A stretch of 64,000 bases of DNA from Salinimicrobium sp049680855 (GCF_049680855.1 NZ_JBMPGS010000003.1:186001-250000), one strand, 5' to 3'; counted from the stretch's first letter, positions 8,278 to 17,078 are shown. The notes: generated from the letters alone by a model not told the origin. Program-made: numbers and translations.

Positions 8278-8787
8278 ATGCTTTACAGATTCAGAGTAAT
8301 TCTTGATGCGGAAGAAGATGTGTTTCGGGATATAGAAATATTGTCTGACAGTACTTTAGAAGATTTTCACAATACAATTCTCCAGTCTTTTGGTTTTGAC
8401 GGAAATGAAATGGCTTCATTTTATATTAGCGATGACGAATGGAACCAGGGCGAGGAAATTTCCCAGTTTGACATGGCCGAAGGTGGAAGCTCCATAAGGC
8501 TTATGAATGAAACTTCACTCGACGATGTAGTTTCCGAAACACAAACCAAGCTTCTTTACGTCTACGACTTTCTAAGCATGTGGACCTTCATGGTGGAACT
8601 TGCTGAAATTGCTGAACCTGAAGCCGGAATGGATTATCCCAACCTTATGTTCGTACACGGGCAGCTTCCCACCAGCGCTCCTGAAAAAGAATTTACTGCC
8701 GAAGAAGATGAGGGTCTCATAGGTTTTGATGATGATCTTGACATAGATGATTTTGACGACCTTTCTTTTGACGAAAACTGGAACTAA
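8278..8787 (+). CDS. plasmid pRiA4b ORF-3 family protein
   Basis: A 169-residue protein starting MLYRFRVILD and containing TLEDFHNTILQSFGFDGNEMAS, FYISDDEWNQGEEIS, and LLYVYDFLSMWTFMVEL. This is the layout of the pRiA4b ORF-3-like family (sometimes labelled IS1096 passenger TnpR-like). The C-terminus is strongly acidic, with runs of D and E over the last 30 residues. The molecular function is not established. There is no sign of an associated transposon here, so the mobile-element name should not be taken literally. It has its own TAnnTTTG box. Confidence 0.75.
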   Translation: MLYRFRVILDAEEDVFRDIEILSDSTLEDFHNTILQSFGFDGNEMASFYISDDEWNQGEEISQFDMAEGGSSIRLMNETSLDDVVSETQTKLLYVYDFLSMWTFMVELAEIAEPEAGMDYPNLMFVHGQLPTSAPEKEFTAEEDEGLIGFDDDLDIDDFDDLSFDENWN

Positions 8788-8869
8788 AGCAGAGGATCCA
8801 AAAAGGGTATTTTTCCCTCTCTTTCCTGTTCATAATTTTTCAGAATATTTCCTAAAACTCATTATCTAG

Positions 8870-8897
8870 TTTGCTATCATTGTGCCTGCTATTTTTG
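8870..8897 (+). promoter_or_regulatory. promoter of the nucleoid-associated protein gene
   Basis: TTTG at 8870-8873 and TATTTTTG at 8890-8897 resemble the Bacteroidota -33/-7 pair. The spacer is 16 bases, a little shorter than the usual 19 or so. The box ends 67 bases before the ATG at 8965. Confidence 0.5.
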
Positions 8898-8964
8898 GTG
8901 CGGTTCTTTTCAGAAATGCCAATAATGGAAACTTTACAGTGACTAAAAACAACATATTTCTTAT

Positions 8965-10023
8965 ATGATTAATCTATATAATGCCCAAATTGAGTCCCTA
9001 TCCATCCACAGGGTGGGAAACAAAAGCAGAAATGAGAATATTTTTCTTTCTGAACAACCTTTTCAGTTAAACGATGAGATCACTCCTCTTATCAAGGAAT
9101 ATTTCCTGAAATCTTTCAGGGAAAAGGAAGAAAATTATTTTCAGTTTACTAACGAAGTTGATGTAGAGTTTAATCCCCTTTTTGAGATTGCCAACAAAAT
9201 TTTTGATGATCCAAAAGGCATTCATGCAATGTCTAAAAAGATTACCACGTTGTTGTTTGAGCAATCTTCCCATCCGCACATCAAAAGTGGGGAAGTTTAT
9301 GTTGTATATTTTGACAATGTAATGCTTGATAATGAAAAAACATCTGCAATTGGCATTTTTAAATCCGAATTAAAACACGATTTCCTGCAGTTCAGGGAAA
9401 AGGAAACCATCTTGGAAATGATCGTGCAGCAGGGAATCAACCTTAGTAAGCTTGACAAAGGTGCATTGATCTTCAATAAAAACAGGGAAGACGGCTATAA
9501 GATTCTTTCTGTAGATTCAAATAAATACGATACGAAATACTGGCTGGAGAACTTTTTGGGAGTAGATGTTTTAGCTGATGAGAATTTCCACACCAAGAAA
9601 TATCTCAAATTCTGCCAGAATTTTGCCAAAGATGTGGTTCTTCCTGCGGAAGATAAAAAAGAAGAAGTGATGTTCATGAACCGAAGCGTGGATTACTTTG
9701 CTAAAAATGATGACTTTGAAGAAACTGCTTTCCTGAATTCGGTAATGGACAACCCTGATCTTATTCCCGAATTTCAGAATTATAAAACAGAAAAAGCTCC
9801 AAAATACAAGATCGAAGATCTTACTAATTTCCCTATTTCAAACACGGCAGTAACGGCAGCCAGAAAATCTATCAAGAATCACATTATCCTGGACACGAAC
9901 ATCCAGATAAAAATGGATTTTATCAACCCGGAATCTGCTGAGAAATTCGTGGAAAAAGGATGGGATGAAGAACGCCAAATGTATTATTACCTCGTCTATT
10001 TCAATAAAGAACAGAAAAGTTAA
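8965..10023 (+). CDS. nucleoid-associated protein (NdpA/YejK-like)
   Basis: A 352-residue protein of the 37-kDa nucleoid-associated family. The N-terminus IESLSIHRVGNKSRNENIFLSE and the later GEVYVVYFDNVMLDNEKTSAIGIFKSE are the typical conserved blocks. The C-terminal part includes KMDFINPESAEKFVEKGWDEER. Family members bind the nucleoid, but their precise role is uncertain. It converges with the neighbouring kinase-like hypothetical gene, with only one base between the two stop codons, so the mRNAs may overlap at their 3' ends. Confidence 0.8.
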   Translation: MINLYNAQIESLSIHRVGNKSRNENIFLSEQPFQLNDEITPLIKEYFLKSFREKEENYFQFTNEVDVEFNPLFEIANKIFDDPKGIHAMSKKITTLLFEQSSHPHIKSGEVYVVYFDNVMLDNEKTSAIGIFKSELKHDFLQFREKETILEMIVQQGINLSKLDKGALIFNKNREDGYKILSVDSNKYDTKYWLENFLGVDVLADENFHTKKYLKFCQNFAKDVVLPAEDKKEEVMFMNRSVDYFAKNDDFEETAFLNSVMDNPDLIPEFQNYKTEKAPKYKIEDLTNFPISNTAVTAARKSIKNHIILDTNIQIKMDFINPESAEKFVEKGWDEERQMYYYLVYFNKEQKS

Positions 10024-10024
10024 T

Positions 10025-11071
10025 TTACACCAGCCGCTTCATATTCACATCTTCGTAATTGCGCTTTACAAAATCAAGCGCAGTACGAAGAATTTGACCC
10101 ATGGAGCGCGCTCTCTTAAATTTCATATCATTAGAAAGTTCATAAAGCTCCTTCCGGAGCTTTTTTACATTGTCCTGCGTAGAGATCTCATCGTTCAGTA
10201 TACATCGCATCAATTCTTTGTACCTGGTTTGCGCATTGATAATCCTTTTTGCGAGTAACGAACGTTCTTCTTTGCGGTATTGCTCGATTGAAGATTCCTG
10301 AAGCTTATCTGCAACCAGCTGCACCATCTTAAAATTCTCTTTAAAGAACTGCGGCCTGTAAATCTTCAAACTACCTTCGTAAGACTGCTGGTCAAAATCT
10401 ATCGCCCTTATCTGGTATTCCACATGATCAAAGTCATGGGTAGGAATGATCACGTAATTATAAGATCGCATATCCCCAAGAAGCCTGATGGTACACCGCT
10501 CATTAAATTTCACAAATTGTTTCGCAATTTGGGTTTTTGCACGGTCATCACATTCCGGGAGCTCATCATCTATAAAAACATCTCCGGGAATTCCGGCGAT
10601 GTGTTCTTCTATTAAGGTGTCTCTGTATACCAGGAAATTTATTCGGTGAGGAGAAAGAATGTGCTCAAATTCGAGTCCGTAAATTCGCGAGGCATCCGCT
10701 CTTTTTACGTAAAAATAGGTAAAACTATCGTTGAGGACGTTCCTTATCTTCACCCTGAAAGGTTTAGAATTTCCAAAGGTGCAGTAATCAATAGCGTCCA
10801 CGTTCAGGAATTCCAGAGAATCATCACTTCCATCAGAATGAAGGATAGTATACACTTTTTTCAAACTTATATCTATTTCTTCCCTTTCATAATCGGGATA
10901 ATAACATCGCACCCACAAAGTATCTTCATCATGCTGGTCATACACCACAATAGAACCCGAAAATCTCAGCAAATCTTCATAAAAAACAGGAATTTTAATA
11001 TTGCGATTATACTTTGCCAGATATTTATGAAAACGATCGTTTACGGGAAAGGAAGGCTTCTTTCTGGACAT
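10025..11071 (-). CDS. conserved hypothetical protein with protein-kinase-like signatures
   Basis: A 348-residue protein beginning MSRKKPSFPVNDRFHKYL; an ATG five codons upstream (11086) is also possible, but the MSRKK start looks like the conserved one. No named family is recognised with certainty. Read as a kinase fold it has FYVKRAD (K123, VAIK-like), LEFEH (E134 or E136, helix C-like), TLIEEHIAGIPGDVFI as a hinge, LLGDMRSYN with D200 and N205 separated exactly as in the catalytic loop, and RAIDFDQ with D225 as the DFG aspartate. The N-terminal part contains FYEDLLRFSGSIVVYD. There is no signal peptide or membrane segment. The kinase interpretation is inference; annotate as hypothetical unless structure prediction supports it. 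Confidence 0.6.
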   Translation of the reverse strand: MSRKKPSFPVNDRFHKYLAKYNRNIKIPVFYEDLLRFSGSIVVYDQHDEDTLWVRCYYPDYEREEIDISLKKVYTILHSDGSDDSLEFLNVDAIDYCTFGNSKPFRVKIRNVLNDSFTYFYVKRADASRIYGLEFEHILSPHRINFLVYRDTLIEEHIAGIPGDVFIDDELPECDDRAKTQIAKQFVKFNERCTIRLLGDMRSYNYVIIPTHDFDHVEYQIRAIDFDQQSYEGSLKIYRPQFFKENFKMVQLVADKLQESSIEQYRKEERSLLAKRIINAQTRYKELMRCILNDEISTQDNVKKLRKELYELSNDMKFKRARSMGQILRTALDFVKRNYEDVNMKRLV

Positions 11072-11182
11072 TAATTTTTCGGGCATACAGGATGGTTTTC
11101 CTCAAAAATAGCACTTCTTTTTTATTGTCCTTGTAACAAAACGTTAACTTGGTCGTCAAATGTTAAAAACCAGCCTCTTATT

Positions 11183-12085
11183 TTGGAAACAATTCTTACG
11201 TTAAATAATCTCACGAAAAAATACGGTCCTGTTACCGCCGTTAAAGACCTTTCCTTCACTATTGAAAAAGGAAATGTTTACGGCATTTTAGGGCCTAACG
11301 GTAGCGGAAAATCTACCACTCTTGGAATCGTCTTGAATGTGGTCAATAAGACCTCGGGAGATTTTCAATGGTTCAACGGCACCGAATCCACGCACGAAGC
11401 TTTAAAAAAAGTGGGCGCCATTATTGAACGTCCCAATTTCTACCCATACATGACTGCTTCGCAAAACCTAAACCTGGTTTGCAAGATCAAAGATGTGTCT
11501 CCAGATAAAATTGATGAAAAGCTTGAGATCGTAGGACTTTTGGATCGAAAAGATAGCAAATTCCGGACTTTCTCACTCGGGATGAAGCAGCGCCTGGCAA
11601 TCGCCTCTGCCCTGCTCAACGATCCTGAAATCCTTATTCTTGATGAGCCCACCAACGGACTAGATCCTCAGGGGATTCACCAGATAAGGGAAATCATTAC
11701 TAAAATTGCTGCACTCGGCACCACCATCTTACTCGCCTCTCACCTACTCGATGAAGTTGAAAAAGTATGTTCTCATGTAGTGATAATTAGAAAAGGTGAA
11801 AAATTGTACAGCGGGCGCGTGGATGAAATGAACGCCAGCCACGGCTTTTTTGAATTGAAGGCGGCCGACAATTCTCTGCTAGAAACCATATTAAAAGAGC
11901 ATGCTTCCTTCGGAAAGATTATCCAAAAAGGGGATTCTGTCACTGCATTTTTAAATGAACCCATGGAGGCCGAAACCCTTAATTCTATCCTCTTTGAAAA
12001 AGGCATTGTTCTTTCACATTTAGTGAAACGCAAAGAAAGCCTTGAAGAACAATTCTTACAGTTAACCAACCAAATTTCTGCTTAA
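11183..12085 (+). CDS. ABC transporter ATP-binding protein
   Basis: A 300-residue ABC ATPase of the BcrA/CcmA-like type. Walker A is GPNGSGKST (about residues 39-47), the signature is FSLGMKQRLAIAS, Walker B is ILILDEPTNGLDPQG, and the H-loop is LLASHLL. A C-terminal domain of about 80 residues follows, as in ABC-2 exporters. The start appears to be TTG at 11183, giving METILTLNNLTKKYG; the nearby upstream ATG at 11160 is out of frame. The stop shares its last base with the start of the permease gene (TAATG), so the two subunits are translationally coupled. The substrate is unknown. The sequence does not look like the gliding-motility ATPase GldA. Confidence 0.85.
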   Translation: METILTLNNLTKKYGPVTAVKDLSFTIEKGNVYGILGPNGSGKSTTLGIVLNVVNKTSGDFQWFNGTESTHEALKKVGAIIERPNFYPYMTASQNLNLVCKIKDVSPDKIDEKLEIVGLLDRKDSKFRTFSLGMKQRLAIASALLNDPEILILDEPTNGLDPQGIHQIREIITKIAALGTTILLASHLLDEVEKVCSHVVIIRKGEKLYSGRVDEMNASHGFFELKAADNSLLETILKEHASFGKIIQKGDSVTAFLNEPMEAETLNSILFEKGIVLSHLVKRKESLEEQFLQLTNQISA

Positions 12086-12921
12086 TGTTACGATTACTCT
12101 CTATAGAATTCCACAAACTCCGTTTCAGCAGATCAGCAAAAGTGCTGGTTACCACCTATTTTATTCTAATCACTTTTATTGCTTTAATAGCTTCTATTGA
12201 ATTTAGTTTTGGAGGAGCCAACTTTCGTGTTGCAGATCAGGGCATTTTTAATTTCCCGTTCATCTGGCATTTTAATAGCTATATAGCCGCAACTCTTAAG
12301 CTCTTCCTGGCCATTGTCATTGTTTCGATGATGTCCAACGAATACAGCAACCGTACGCTAAAGCAAAATCTGATTGACGGCTTAAGCAAGAAAGAGTTCG
12401 TTCTTTCCAAATTTCTTACAGTACTAGCTTTTTCACTCCTTTCTACAGTATTTCTTTTTATAGTTTCCCTCATCCTGGGTTTAGGTTTTTCAGACTATAC
12501 CGAAATCTCCATCATCTTTTCAGATATGGAATATCTTTTCGCTTACTTCATCAAACTCACCGGCTTTTTCACCTTTTGTATGTTCCTGGGGGTTCTTGTA
12601 AAACGGTCGGCCTTTGCACTGGGATTTCTTTTTATCTGGTGGATCCTGGAAAGCATTGTAAACGGATTGTTGCGATGGAAGGTCTTCCGCGGGCAGGACA
12701 CTGCAGATCATATCGTTCAGTTCTTTCCGTTGGAATCCATGAGCATTCTGGTAAAAGAACCTTTTTCCAGGCTGGGTGCAGTGCAAACGGCAGCAACTCA
12801 ATTAGGATCTGAATTCAGCAAAGATTACGGCATTCACTGGTACCAGTTATTGATCGTGATCATCTGGACTGCGATCTTCGTTTACTTGGCCTATGCCCTG
12901 CTTAAAAAAAGGGATTTATAA
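12085..12921 (+). CDS. ABC-2 type transporter permease
   Basis: A 278-residue membrane protein with about six hydrophobic segments (for example VLVTTYFILITFIALIAS near residues 22-39 and LLIVIIWTAIFVYLAYALL at the C-terminus). It begins with the RLLSIEFHKLRFSRS cytoplasmic head and contains SNEYSNRTLKQNLIDGLSK, a pattern found in ABC-2 permeases of the BcrB/NatB kind. It overlaps the ATPase gene by one base and should form the membrane half of the same exporter. The long soluble segment around residues 195-245 is probably extracytoplasmic. Confidence 0.82.
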   Translation: MLRLLSIEFHKLRFSRSAKVLVTTYFILITFIALIASIEFSFGGANFRVADQGIFNFPFIWHFNSYIAATLKLFLAIVIVSMMSNEYSNRTLKQNLIDGLSKKEFVLSKFLTVLAFSLLSTVFLFIVSLILGLGFSDYTEISIIFSDMEYLFAYFIKLTGFFTFCMFLGVLVKRSAFALGFLFIWWILESIVNGLLRWKVFRGQDTADHIVQFFPLESMSILVKEPFSRLGAVQTAATQLGSEFSKDYGIHWYQLLIVIIWTAIFVYLAYALLKKRDL

Positions 12922-12988
12922 CAGGTTTTCTTCTGAAGTAAATAAAGCTCCTTTAACCTGACGCTAACATATTTAGCCGGGGCAGCAG

Positions 12989-13019
12989 TTTGAATAGGCG
13001 GGAATATTCAGTATTTTTG
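12989..13019 (+). promoter_or_regulatory. promoter of uvrB
   Basis: TTTG at 12989-12992, a 19-base spacer and TATTTTTG at 13012-13019 match the Bacteroidota TTTG-N19-TAnnTTTG promoter. The ATG of uvrB follows 18 bases later. This is the best-formed promoter in the window, and it supports the ATG at 13038 over an in-frame TTG at 12990 inside the promoter. Confidence 0.8.
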
Positions 13020-13037
13020 CGCACTAAGCAAGTCCTC

Positions 13038-15041
13038 ATGAAATTTAGTGTAAAGTCAGAATTTAAACCTACCGGTGACCAGCCACAGGCCATCAAACAG
13101 CTTGTACAGGGAATCGATAAGAATGAACGTTATCAAACCCTTCTTGGGGTAACAGGATCGGGAAAAACCTTTACCGTCGCAAATGTTATTGAGGAGGTAC
13201 AACGGCCCACGCTTGTACTGGCACATAACAAAACACTTGCTGCCCAGCTTTATTCAGAATTTAAGCAGTTCTTCCCCGATAATGCGGTGGAGTATTTTGT
13301 GAGTTACTATGATTACTATCAGCCCGAGGCTTTTATTCCTACTTCAGGAACTTACATTGAGAAGGATCTTTCCATTAATGAAGAGATTGAAAAGCTTCGT
13401 TTAAGCACCACCTCTTCCCTTCTTTCCGGGAGAAGAGATGTGATCGTGGTAGCTTCAGTTTCCTGTTTGTATGGTATAGGAAACCCGGTGGAATTTAAAA
13501 AGAACGTCGTTTCCATTCAAAGGGATATGGAGATCTCCAGGACGAAACTACTGCACAAACTGGTGCAAAGCCTTTACTCCCGTACCGAAGCAGAATTTAA
13601 CCACGGAAACTTCAGAATAAAAGGTGACACAGTGGATATTTTCCCAAGTTATGCAGATAATGCCTTCAGAATCCATTTTTTCGGTGATGAGATTGAAGAA
13701 ATTGAAGCTTTTGATCCTGCAACAAACGAGGTTCTTGAGAAATATGACCGGTTGAATATTTACCCGGCAAATATGTTCGTGACTTCACCAGATGTGTTGC
13801 AGGGAGCAATTCGGGAAATTCAGGATGATCTTGTTAAACAGGTAGATTATTTTCAGGATATAGGGAAACATTTGGAAGCAAAGAGGCTGGATGAACGTAC
13901 CAATTTTGACCTTGAAATGATACGGGAACTGGGTTACTGTTCCGGAATTGAAAACTACTCCCGTTATCTTGACGGAAGGATGCCCGGCACGCGCCCTTTC
14001 TGTCTGCTTGACTACTTCCCCGATGATTATTTAATGGTGGTAGATGAAAGCCACGTTACGATTCCGCAGGTGCACGCCATGTATGGTGGTGACAGGTCGC
14101 GAAAAGAAACATTGGTGGATTACGGATTCAGGTTGCCCGCAGCCATGGACAACCGTCCACTTAAATTTGAAGAATTTGAAGCCCTTCAGAATCAGGTGAT
14201 CTATGTGAGTGCAACTCCTGCAGATTATGAACTTCAAAAAACAGAAGGATTGTACATTGAACAGGTAATCCGTCCCACCGGACTTTTAGATCCCATCATC
14301 GAAGTACGGCCAAGTTTAAATCAAATTGATGATCTCATTGAGGAAATGCAGCAGCGCATTGAAAAAGATCAACGTATCCTGGTGACAACCCTTACCAAAA
14401 GAATGGCCGAGGAACTTACCAAATATCTTACCCGAATCAACATTCGATGCCGTTATATCCACAGCGACGTTGACACGCTTGAAAGGGTGGAGATCATGCA
14501 GGATCTTAGAAAAGGCCTTTTTGATGTACTGGTAGGAGTCAACCTGCTGCGGGAAGGATTGGATTTACCCGAAGTTTCGCTGGTAGCTATTCTTGATGCC
14601 GACAAAGAAGGATTTCTCCGCAGCAACCGTTCTTTAACACAAACTATAGGAAGGGCGGCCCGCCACCTGGAAGGAAAAGCTATTATGTATGCTGATAAAA
14701 TTACCGACAGCATGCAAAAGACCATTGACGAGACCAATTATCGCCGGGAAAAGCAGATGAACTACAACTCCAAAAATGGCATAACACCAACTGCTTTGAA
14801 AAAGTCATTTGAAAATTCCCTGGTAAAGCGTAAAGCCGAACCCTACGAAGTAGAAATCGCACCAGATCTTAAAGCTGCGGAAAAGGAAACTGAGTATTTC
14901 AGTAAAAATCAGCTCGAGAAAAGGATCAGGGAAAAAAGAAAGGCAATGGAAGCTGCTGCCAAAGAACTTGATTTTATGGTTGCTGCACGGTTAAGAGATG
15001 AAATAAAAATGTTACAGGAAAAAGTTCAGGAAGCCGATTAA
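13038..15041 (+). CDS. uvrB: excinuclease ABC subunit B
   Basis: A 667-residue DNA helicase-like subunit of nucleotide excision repair. It receives damaged DNA from UvrA and loads UvrC. Visible parts are Walker A GVTGSGKT (38-45), the beta-hairpin region YYDYYQPEAFIPTSGTYIEKD that probes the lesion, the DESHVTIPQ Walker B box, GVNLLREGLDLPEVSLVAILDADKEG and QTIGRAARH of the helicase half, and a C-terminal UVR domain (KAMEAAAKELDFMVAARLRDEI) that contacts UvrC. Length and order of motifs are normal. The start is set by the well-placed promoter. uvrA and uvrC are not in the window. Confidence 0.96.
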   Translation: MKFSVKSEFKPTGDQPQAIKQLVQGIDKNERYQTLLGVTGSGKTFTVANVIEEVQRPTLVLAHNKTLAAQLYSEFKQFFPDNAVEYFVSYYDYYQPEAFIPTSGTYIEKDLSINEEIEKLRLSTTSSLLSGRRDVIVVASVSCLYGIGNPVEFKKNVVSIQRDMEISRTKLLHKLVQSLYSRTEAEFNHGNFRIKGDTVDIFPSYADNAFRIHFFGDEIEEIEAFDPATNEVLEKYDRLNIYPANMFVTSPDVLQGAIREIQDDLVKQVDYFQDIGKHLEAKRLDERTNFDLEMIRELGYCSGIENYSRYLDGRMPGTRPFCLLDYFPDDYLMVVDESHVTIPQVHAMYGGDRSRKETLVDYGFRLPAAMDNRPLKFEEFEALQNQVIYVSATPADYELQKTEGLYIEQVIRPTGLLDPIIEVRPSLNQIDDLIEEMQQRIEKDQRILVTTLTKRMAEELTKYLTRINIRCRYIHSDVDTLERVEIMQDLRKGLFDVLVGVNLLREGLDLPEVSLVAILDADKEGFLRSNRSLTQTIGRAARHLEGKAIMYADKITDSMQKTIDETNYRREKQMNYNSKNGITPTALKKSFENSLVKRKAEPYEVEIAPDLKAAEKETEYFSKNQLEKRIREKRKAMEAAAKELDFMVAARLRDEIKMLQEKVQEAD

Positions 15042-15151
15042 TTTTAACTTTTCTTATAGTATTTTCTTGATTTTTAATGAAATAGTTTTAATACTTTTAA
15101 TTCTCCCTACAACCTAAAACTAATTCTTGCCTCCCGCAAAGATGAACTGTT

Positions 15152-16372
15152 GTGGTAAAAAAATACGCATTAATTTTGCTCTTTTTGGGGCTCTCTTCTA
15201 ATCTTTTTGCACAGGTTGGAATAAATACAATTGATCCTAAAGCTCAGCTTGATATTACCAGCAGCAATGAAATTGCTCCGGGTATTACAGATGGTATCCT
15301 TATTCCCAGAATAGCAGATTTCCCTAACAGCAATCCTACTGCAGACCAGCATGGAATGATGGTATTTCTCAACAAAAGTCAGCTGGGCCATCTGGAAGGT
15401 TTCTACTACTGGAACCACACACTTGGACAATGGAAACCTATAATAGGCGACGTTTTTGCCAGCTTTTATAAAGTAGGGACTCAGCAACCTTCCCAAAGCA
15501 TTGATGAATCCATTTTCAGGACTGGAAACATAAGCGTAGGCGCAGAATCTGACTTTGTAAAACTAAAAGTAACTCTCAGTGCCCAGGAAAATCATAATAC
15601 AAAGACAGCCCTGGAAGTAGAGAACCTTAGCTCTTCACCCAAAAATGTCACCTATGGAATTCTTTCCTCCAACAAAAGTGTTACTTCAGATAAAAAATAC
15701 GGAATAAAGAATTCTGTAAGTGCCGAAGGAGAAGGCATTCATTACGGTATTTTCAATGAAACTTCTCAAAAAACAAATGAAGAGATCTACGGAATCTATA
15801 ACAGCGTAGGAAAAACATTTGGCGCTACGAAAAACCATTACGGGATATATTCGACTATCGGAAGTTCTCAGGGAAATGGTATGGTTTACGGGATCTATAG
15901 TTCAGCCTTTGGAAATCTTCCGAAAAACGTTTTTGCCGGCTACTTTGCAGGGCGTTTGGGAATAGGCTTTTCTCCCACCGAAGAATACATTCTTCCCGGA
16001 GCACGCGGCCAGGCAGGACAGGTCTTGGTACAGGAAGCTTCGGGAGAATTAAGCTGGAAACATCAGGGAAACCAAAACTACACTTCAACCACTTCCATTA
16101 CAGGAAATTATATGATACCAGATGATGTTTATACGCTACGTATCAACAATACCCTTAGCTCTATAACCTTGCCCGATGCCAACAGCAACAAAGGAAGAGT
16201 CATAGTACTGGTAGGTTGGCCAGGAAACTCTCAGAAGAATCTCTTATTCCTTCCCGGCAATGATCTTCTGGATATTAGAACGAATATGCCTGTAACTGCC
16301 ATTAGTGGCGGCGAAGTCCTCACCATACAAAGTACAGGAACCTCTGGCAGATGGATTGTGATCAGCCGGTAA
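15152..16372 (+). CDS. secreted YGI-repeat protein, tail-fibre/adhesin-like
   Basis: A 406-residue exported protein with a clear signal peptide (KKYALILLFLGLSSNLFAQ). It is followed by VGINTIDPKAQLDI, a start common among Bacteroidota surface and tail-fibre-like proteins. Residues 166-265 hold six copies of a YGI core (Y168, Y183, Y198, Y213, Y230, Y246) spaced 15-18 residues apart, plus a degenerate GYFAG copy at about 263. This suggests a beta-solenoid or stacked strands. After RLGIGFSPTEEYILPG comes a GQAGQVLVQEASGELSWK linker. No type IX sorting domain is obvious at the C-terminus. The start codon is GTG at 15152. A possible weak promoter (TACTTTTA at 15092-15099) lies upstream. Function unknown. 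Confidence 0.6.
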   Translation: MVKKYALILLFLGLSSNLFAQVGINTIDPKAQLDITSSNEIAPGITDGILIPRIADFPNSNPTADQHGMMVFLNKSQLGHLEGFYYWNHTLGQWKPIIGDVFASFYKVGTQQPSQSIDESIFRTGNISVGAESDFVKLKVTLSAQENHNTKTALEVENLSSSPKNVTYGILSSNKSVTSDKKYGIKNSVSAEGEGIHYGIFNETSQKTNEEIYGIYNSVGKTFGATKNHYGIYSTIGSSQGNGMVYGIYSSAFGNLPKNVFAGYFAGRLGIGFSPTEEYILPGARGQAGQVLVQEASGELSWKHQGNQNYTSTTSITGNYMIPDDVYTLRINNTLSSITLPDANSNKGRVIVLVGWPGNSQKNLLFLPGNDLLDIRTNMPVTAISGGEVLTIQSTGTSGRWIVISR

Positions 16373-16383
16373 AAAAAGGAAAC

Positions 16384-16410
16384 AAAAAACGCCCTTTCCA
16401 GGGCGTTTTT
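16384..16410. terminator. bidirectional intrinsic terminator
   Basis: A-tract, CGCCCT (16390-16395), loop TTCC, AGGGCG (16400-16405) and T-tract form a strong symmetrical hairpin between the convergent YGI-repeat gene and hsp20. The A-run and T-run allow it to act in both directions. Confidence 0.85.
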
Positions 16411-16429
16411 CTTTTTAAAATTCTACAGT

Positions 16430-16873
16430 TTAAGAAATCTCAATCATTCTTTTAGCCTGTACTTTTGCCTCTTCCTTCTTTGGAAGATTGATCTCAAGTA
16501 CGCCATTGTTATAAGCTGCAGAGATCTTTTCACCGTCTACAGTATCTGGAAGGCTGAATGCTCTTTTAAAGCTGCTGTAACTAAATTCCTTTCTCGTAAA
16601 CTTTCCGTTGTTTTCAGAAACTTCATTCTCCTTTTTTACTTCAGATGAAATTGTCAAAACATCATTGTCCAATTCGATATTGAAATCTTCTTTGGTCTTA
16701 CCGGGAACTGCCACTGCAACTAAAAAATTGTCATCGGTTTCCTGGATGTTTACTGCAGGAATACTGGTTCCAATACTGTTCACATTAGTAGTGCCTCCTA
16801 ACCAATCTGTCTTAAACATATCATCAAAAACTGAAGGAAGCCAATTGTCCGGATTTCTTTTTACTAAGTTCAT
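16430..16873 (-). CDS. Hsp20/alpha-crystallin family small heat shock protein
   Basis: A 147-residue small chaperone that holds unfolding proteins in the cytoplasm. The N-terminal arm MNLVKRNPDNWLPSVFDDMF is typical of flavobacterial Hsp20. The alpha-crystallin domain covers roughly residues 35-140: VNIQETDDNFLVAVAVPGK, FNIELDNDVLTISSE, RKEFSYSSFKRAFSLPDTVD, and the GVLEINLPKKEE strand. The 223 bases between this gene and the divergent DUF1456 gene carry a palindromic TGTCA/TGACA element (16962-16999), a good candidate for heat-shock control of this gene. Confidence 0.92.
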   Translation of the reverse strand: MNLVKRNPDNWLPSVFDDMFKTDWLGGTTNVNSIGTSIPAVNIQETDDNFLVAVAVPGKTKEDFNIELDNDVLTISSEVKKENEVSENNGKFTRKEFSYSSFKRAFSLPDTVDGEKISAAYNNGVLEINLPKKEEAKVQAKRMIEIS

Positions 16874-16961
16874 AATTTTATAATTTTTAAATGTTTAACT
16901 TCTTTTATTAATTCACATACTCCATGGCAAATTAAATACCAGAGGGAAAAATATGCCTTTG

Positions 16962-16999
16962 TGTCATTCTGAAACGCTCAAATAATGTCATTTTGACAT
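16962..16999. promoter_or_regulatory. candidate operator upstream of hsp20
   Basis: A perfect inverted repeat ATGTCA-TTT-TGACAT lies at 16985-16999. A partial second copy, TGTCATTCTGA, begins 24 bases earlier at 16962. Two similar sites about two helical turns apart in a divergent intergenic region suggest a dimeric repressor or activator site. No regulator gene is adjacent. Confidence 0.45.
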
Positions 17000-17047
17000 A
17001 TTTCAGACGTTTATATGATTATTATGCTGTGAATAGTAACGAACAGG

Positions 17048-17078
17048 TTTAGATATTGTCATTACTTCCGTACTTTTG
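17048..17078 (+). promoter_or_regulatory. promoter of the DUF1456-cysH unit
   Basis: TACTTTTG at 17071-17078 matches the TAnnTTTG -7 box. TTTA at 17048-17051, 19 bases upstream, is an imperfect -33 box. The ATG at 17097 follows 18 bases after the -7 box. Confidence 0.7.

Noticed and set aside
8278..8787. Transposon resolvase suggested by the family label
   Set aside because: No resolvase catalytic motifs, inverted repeats or transposase nearby; the label is a naming legacy.
12990..13037. In-frame TTG start for uvrB
   Set aside because: It would place the start inside the -33/-7 promoter; the ATG at 13038 gives the normal UvrB N-terminus.
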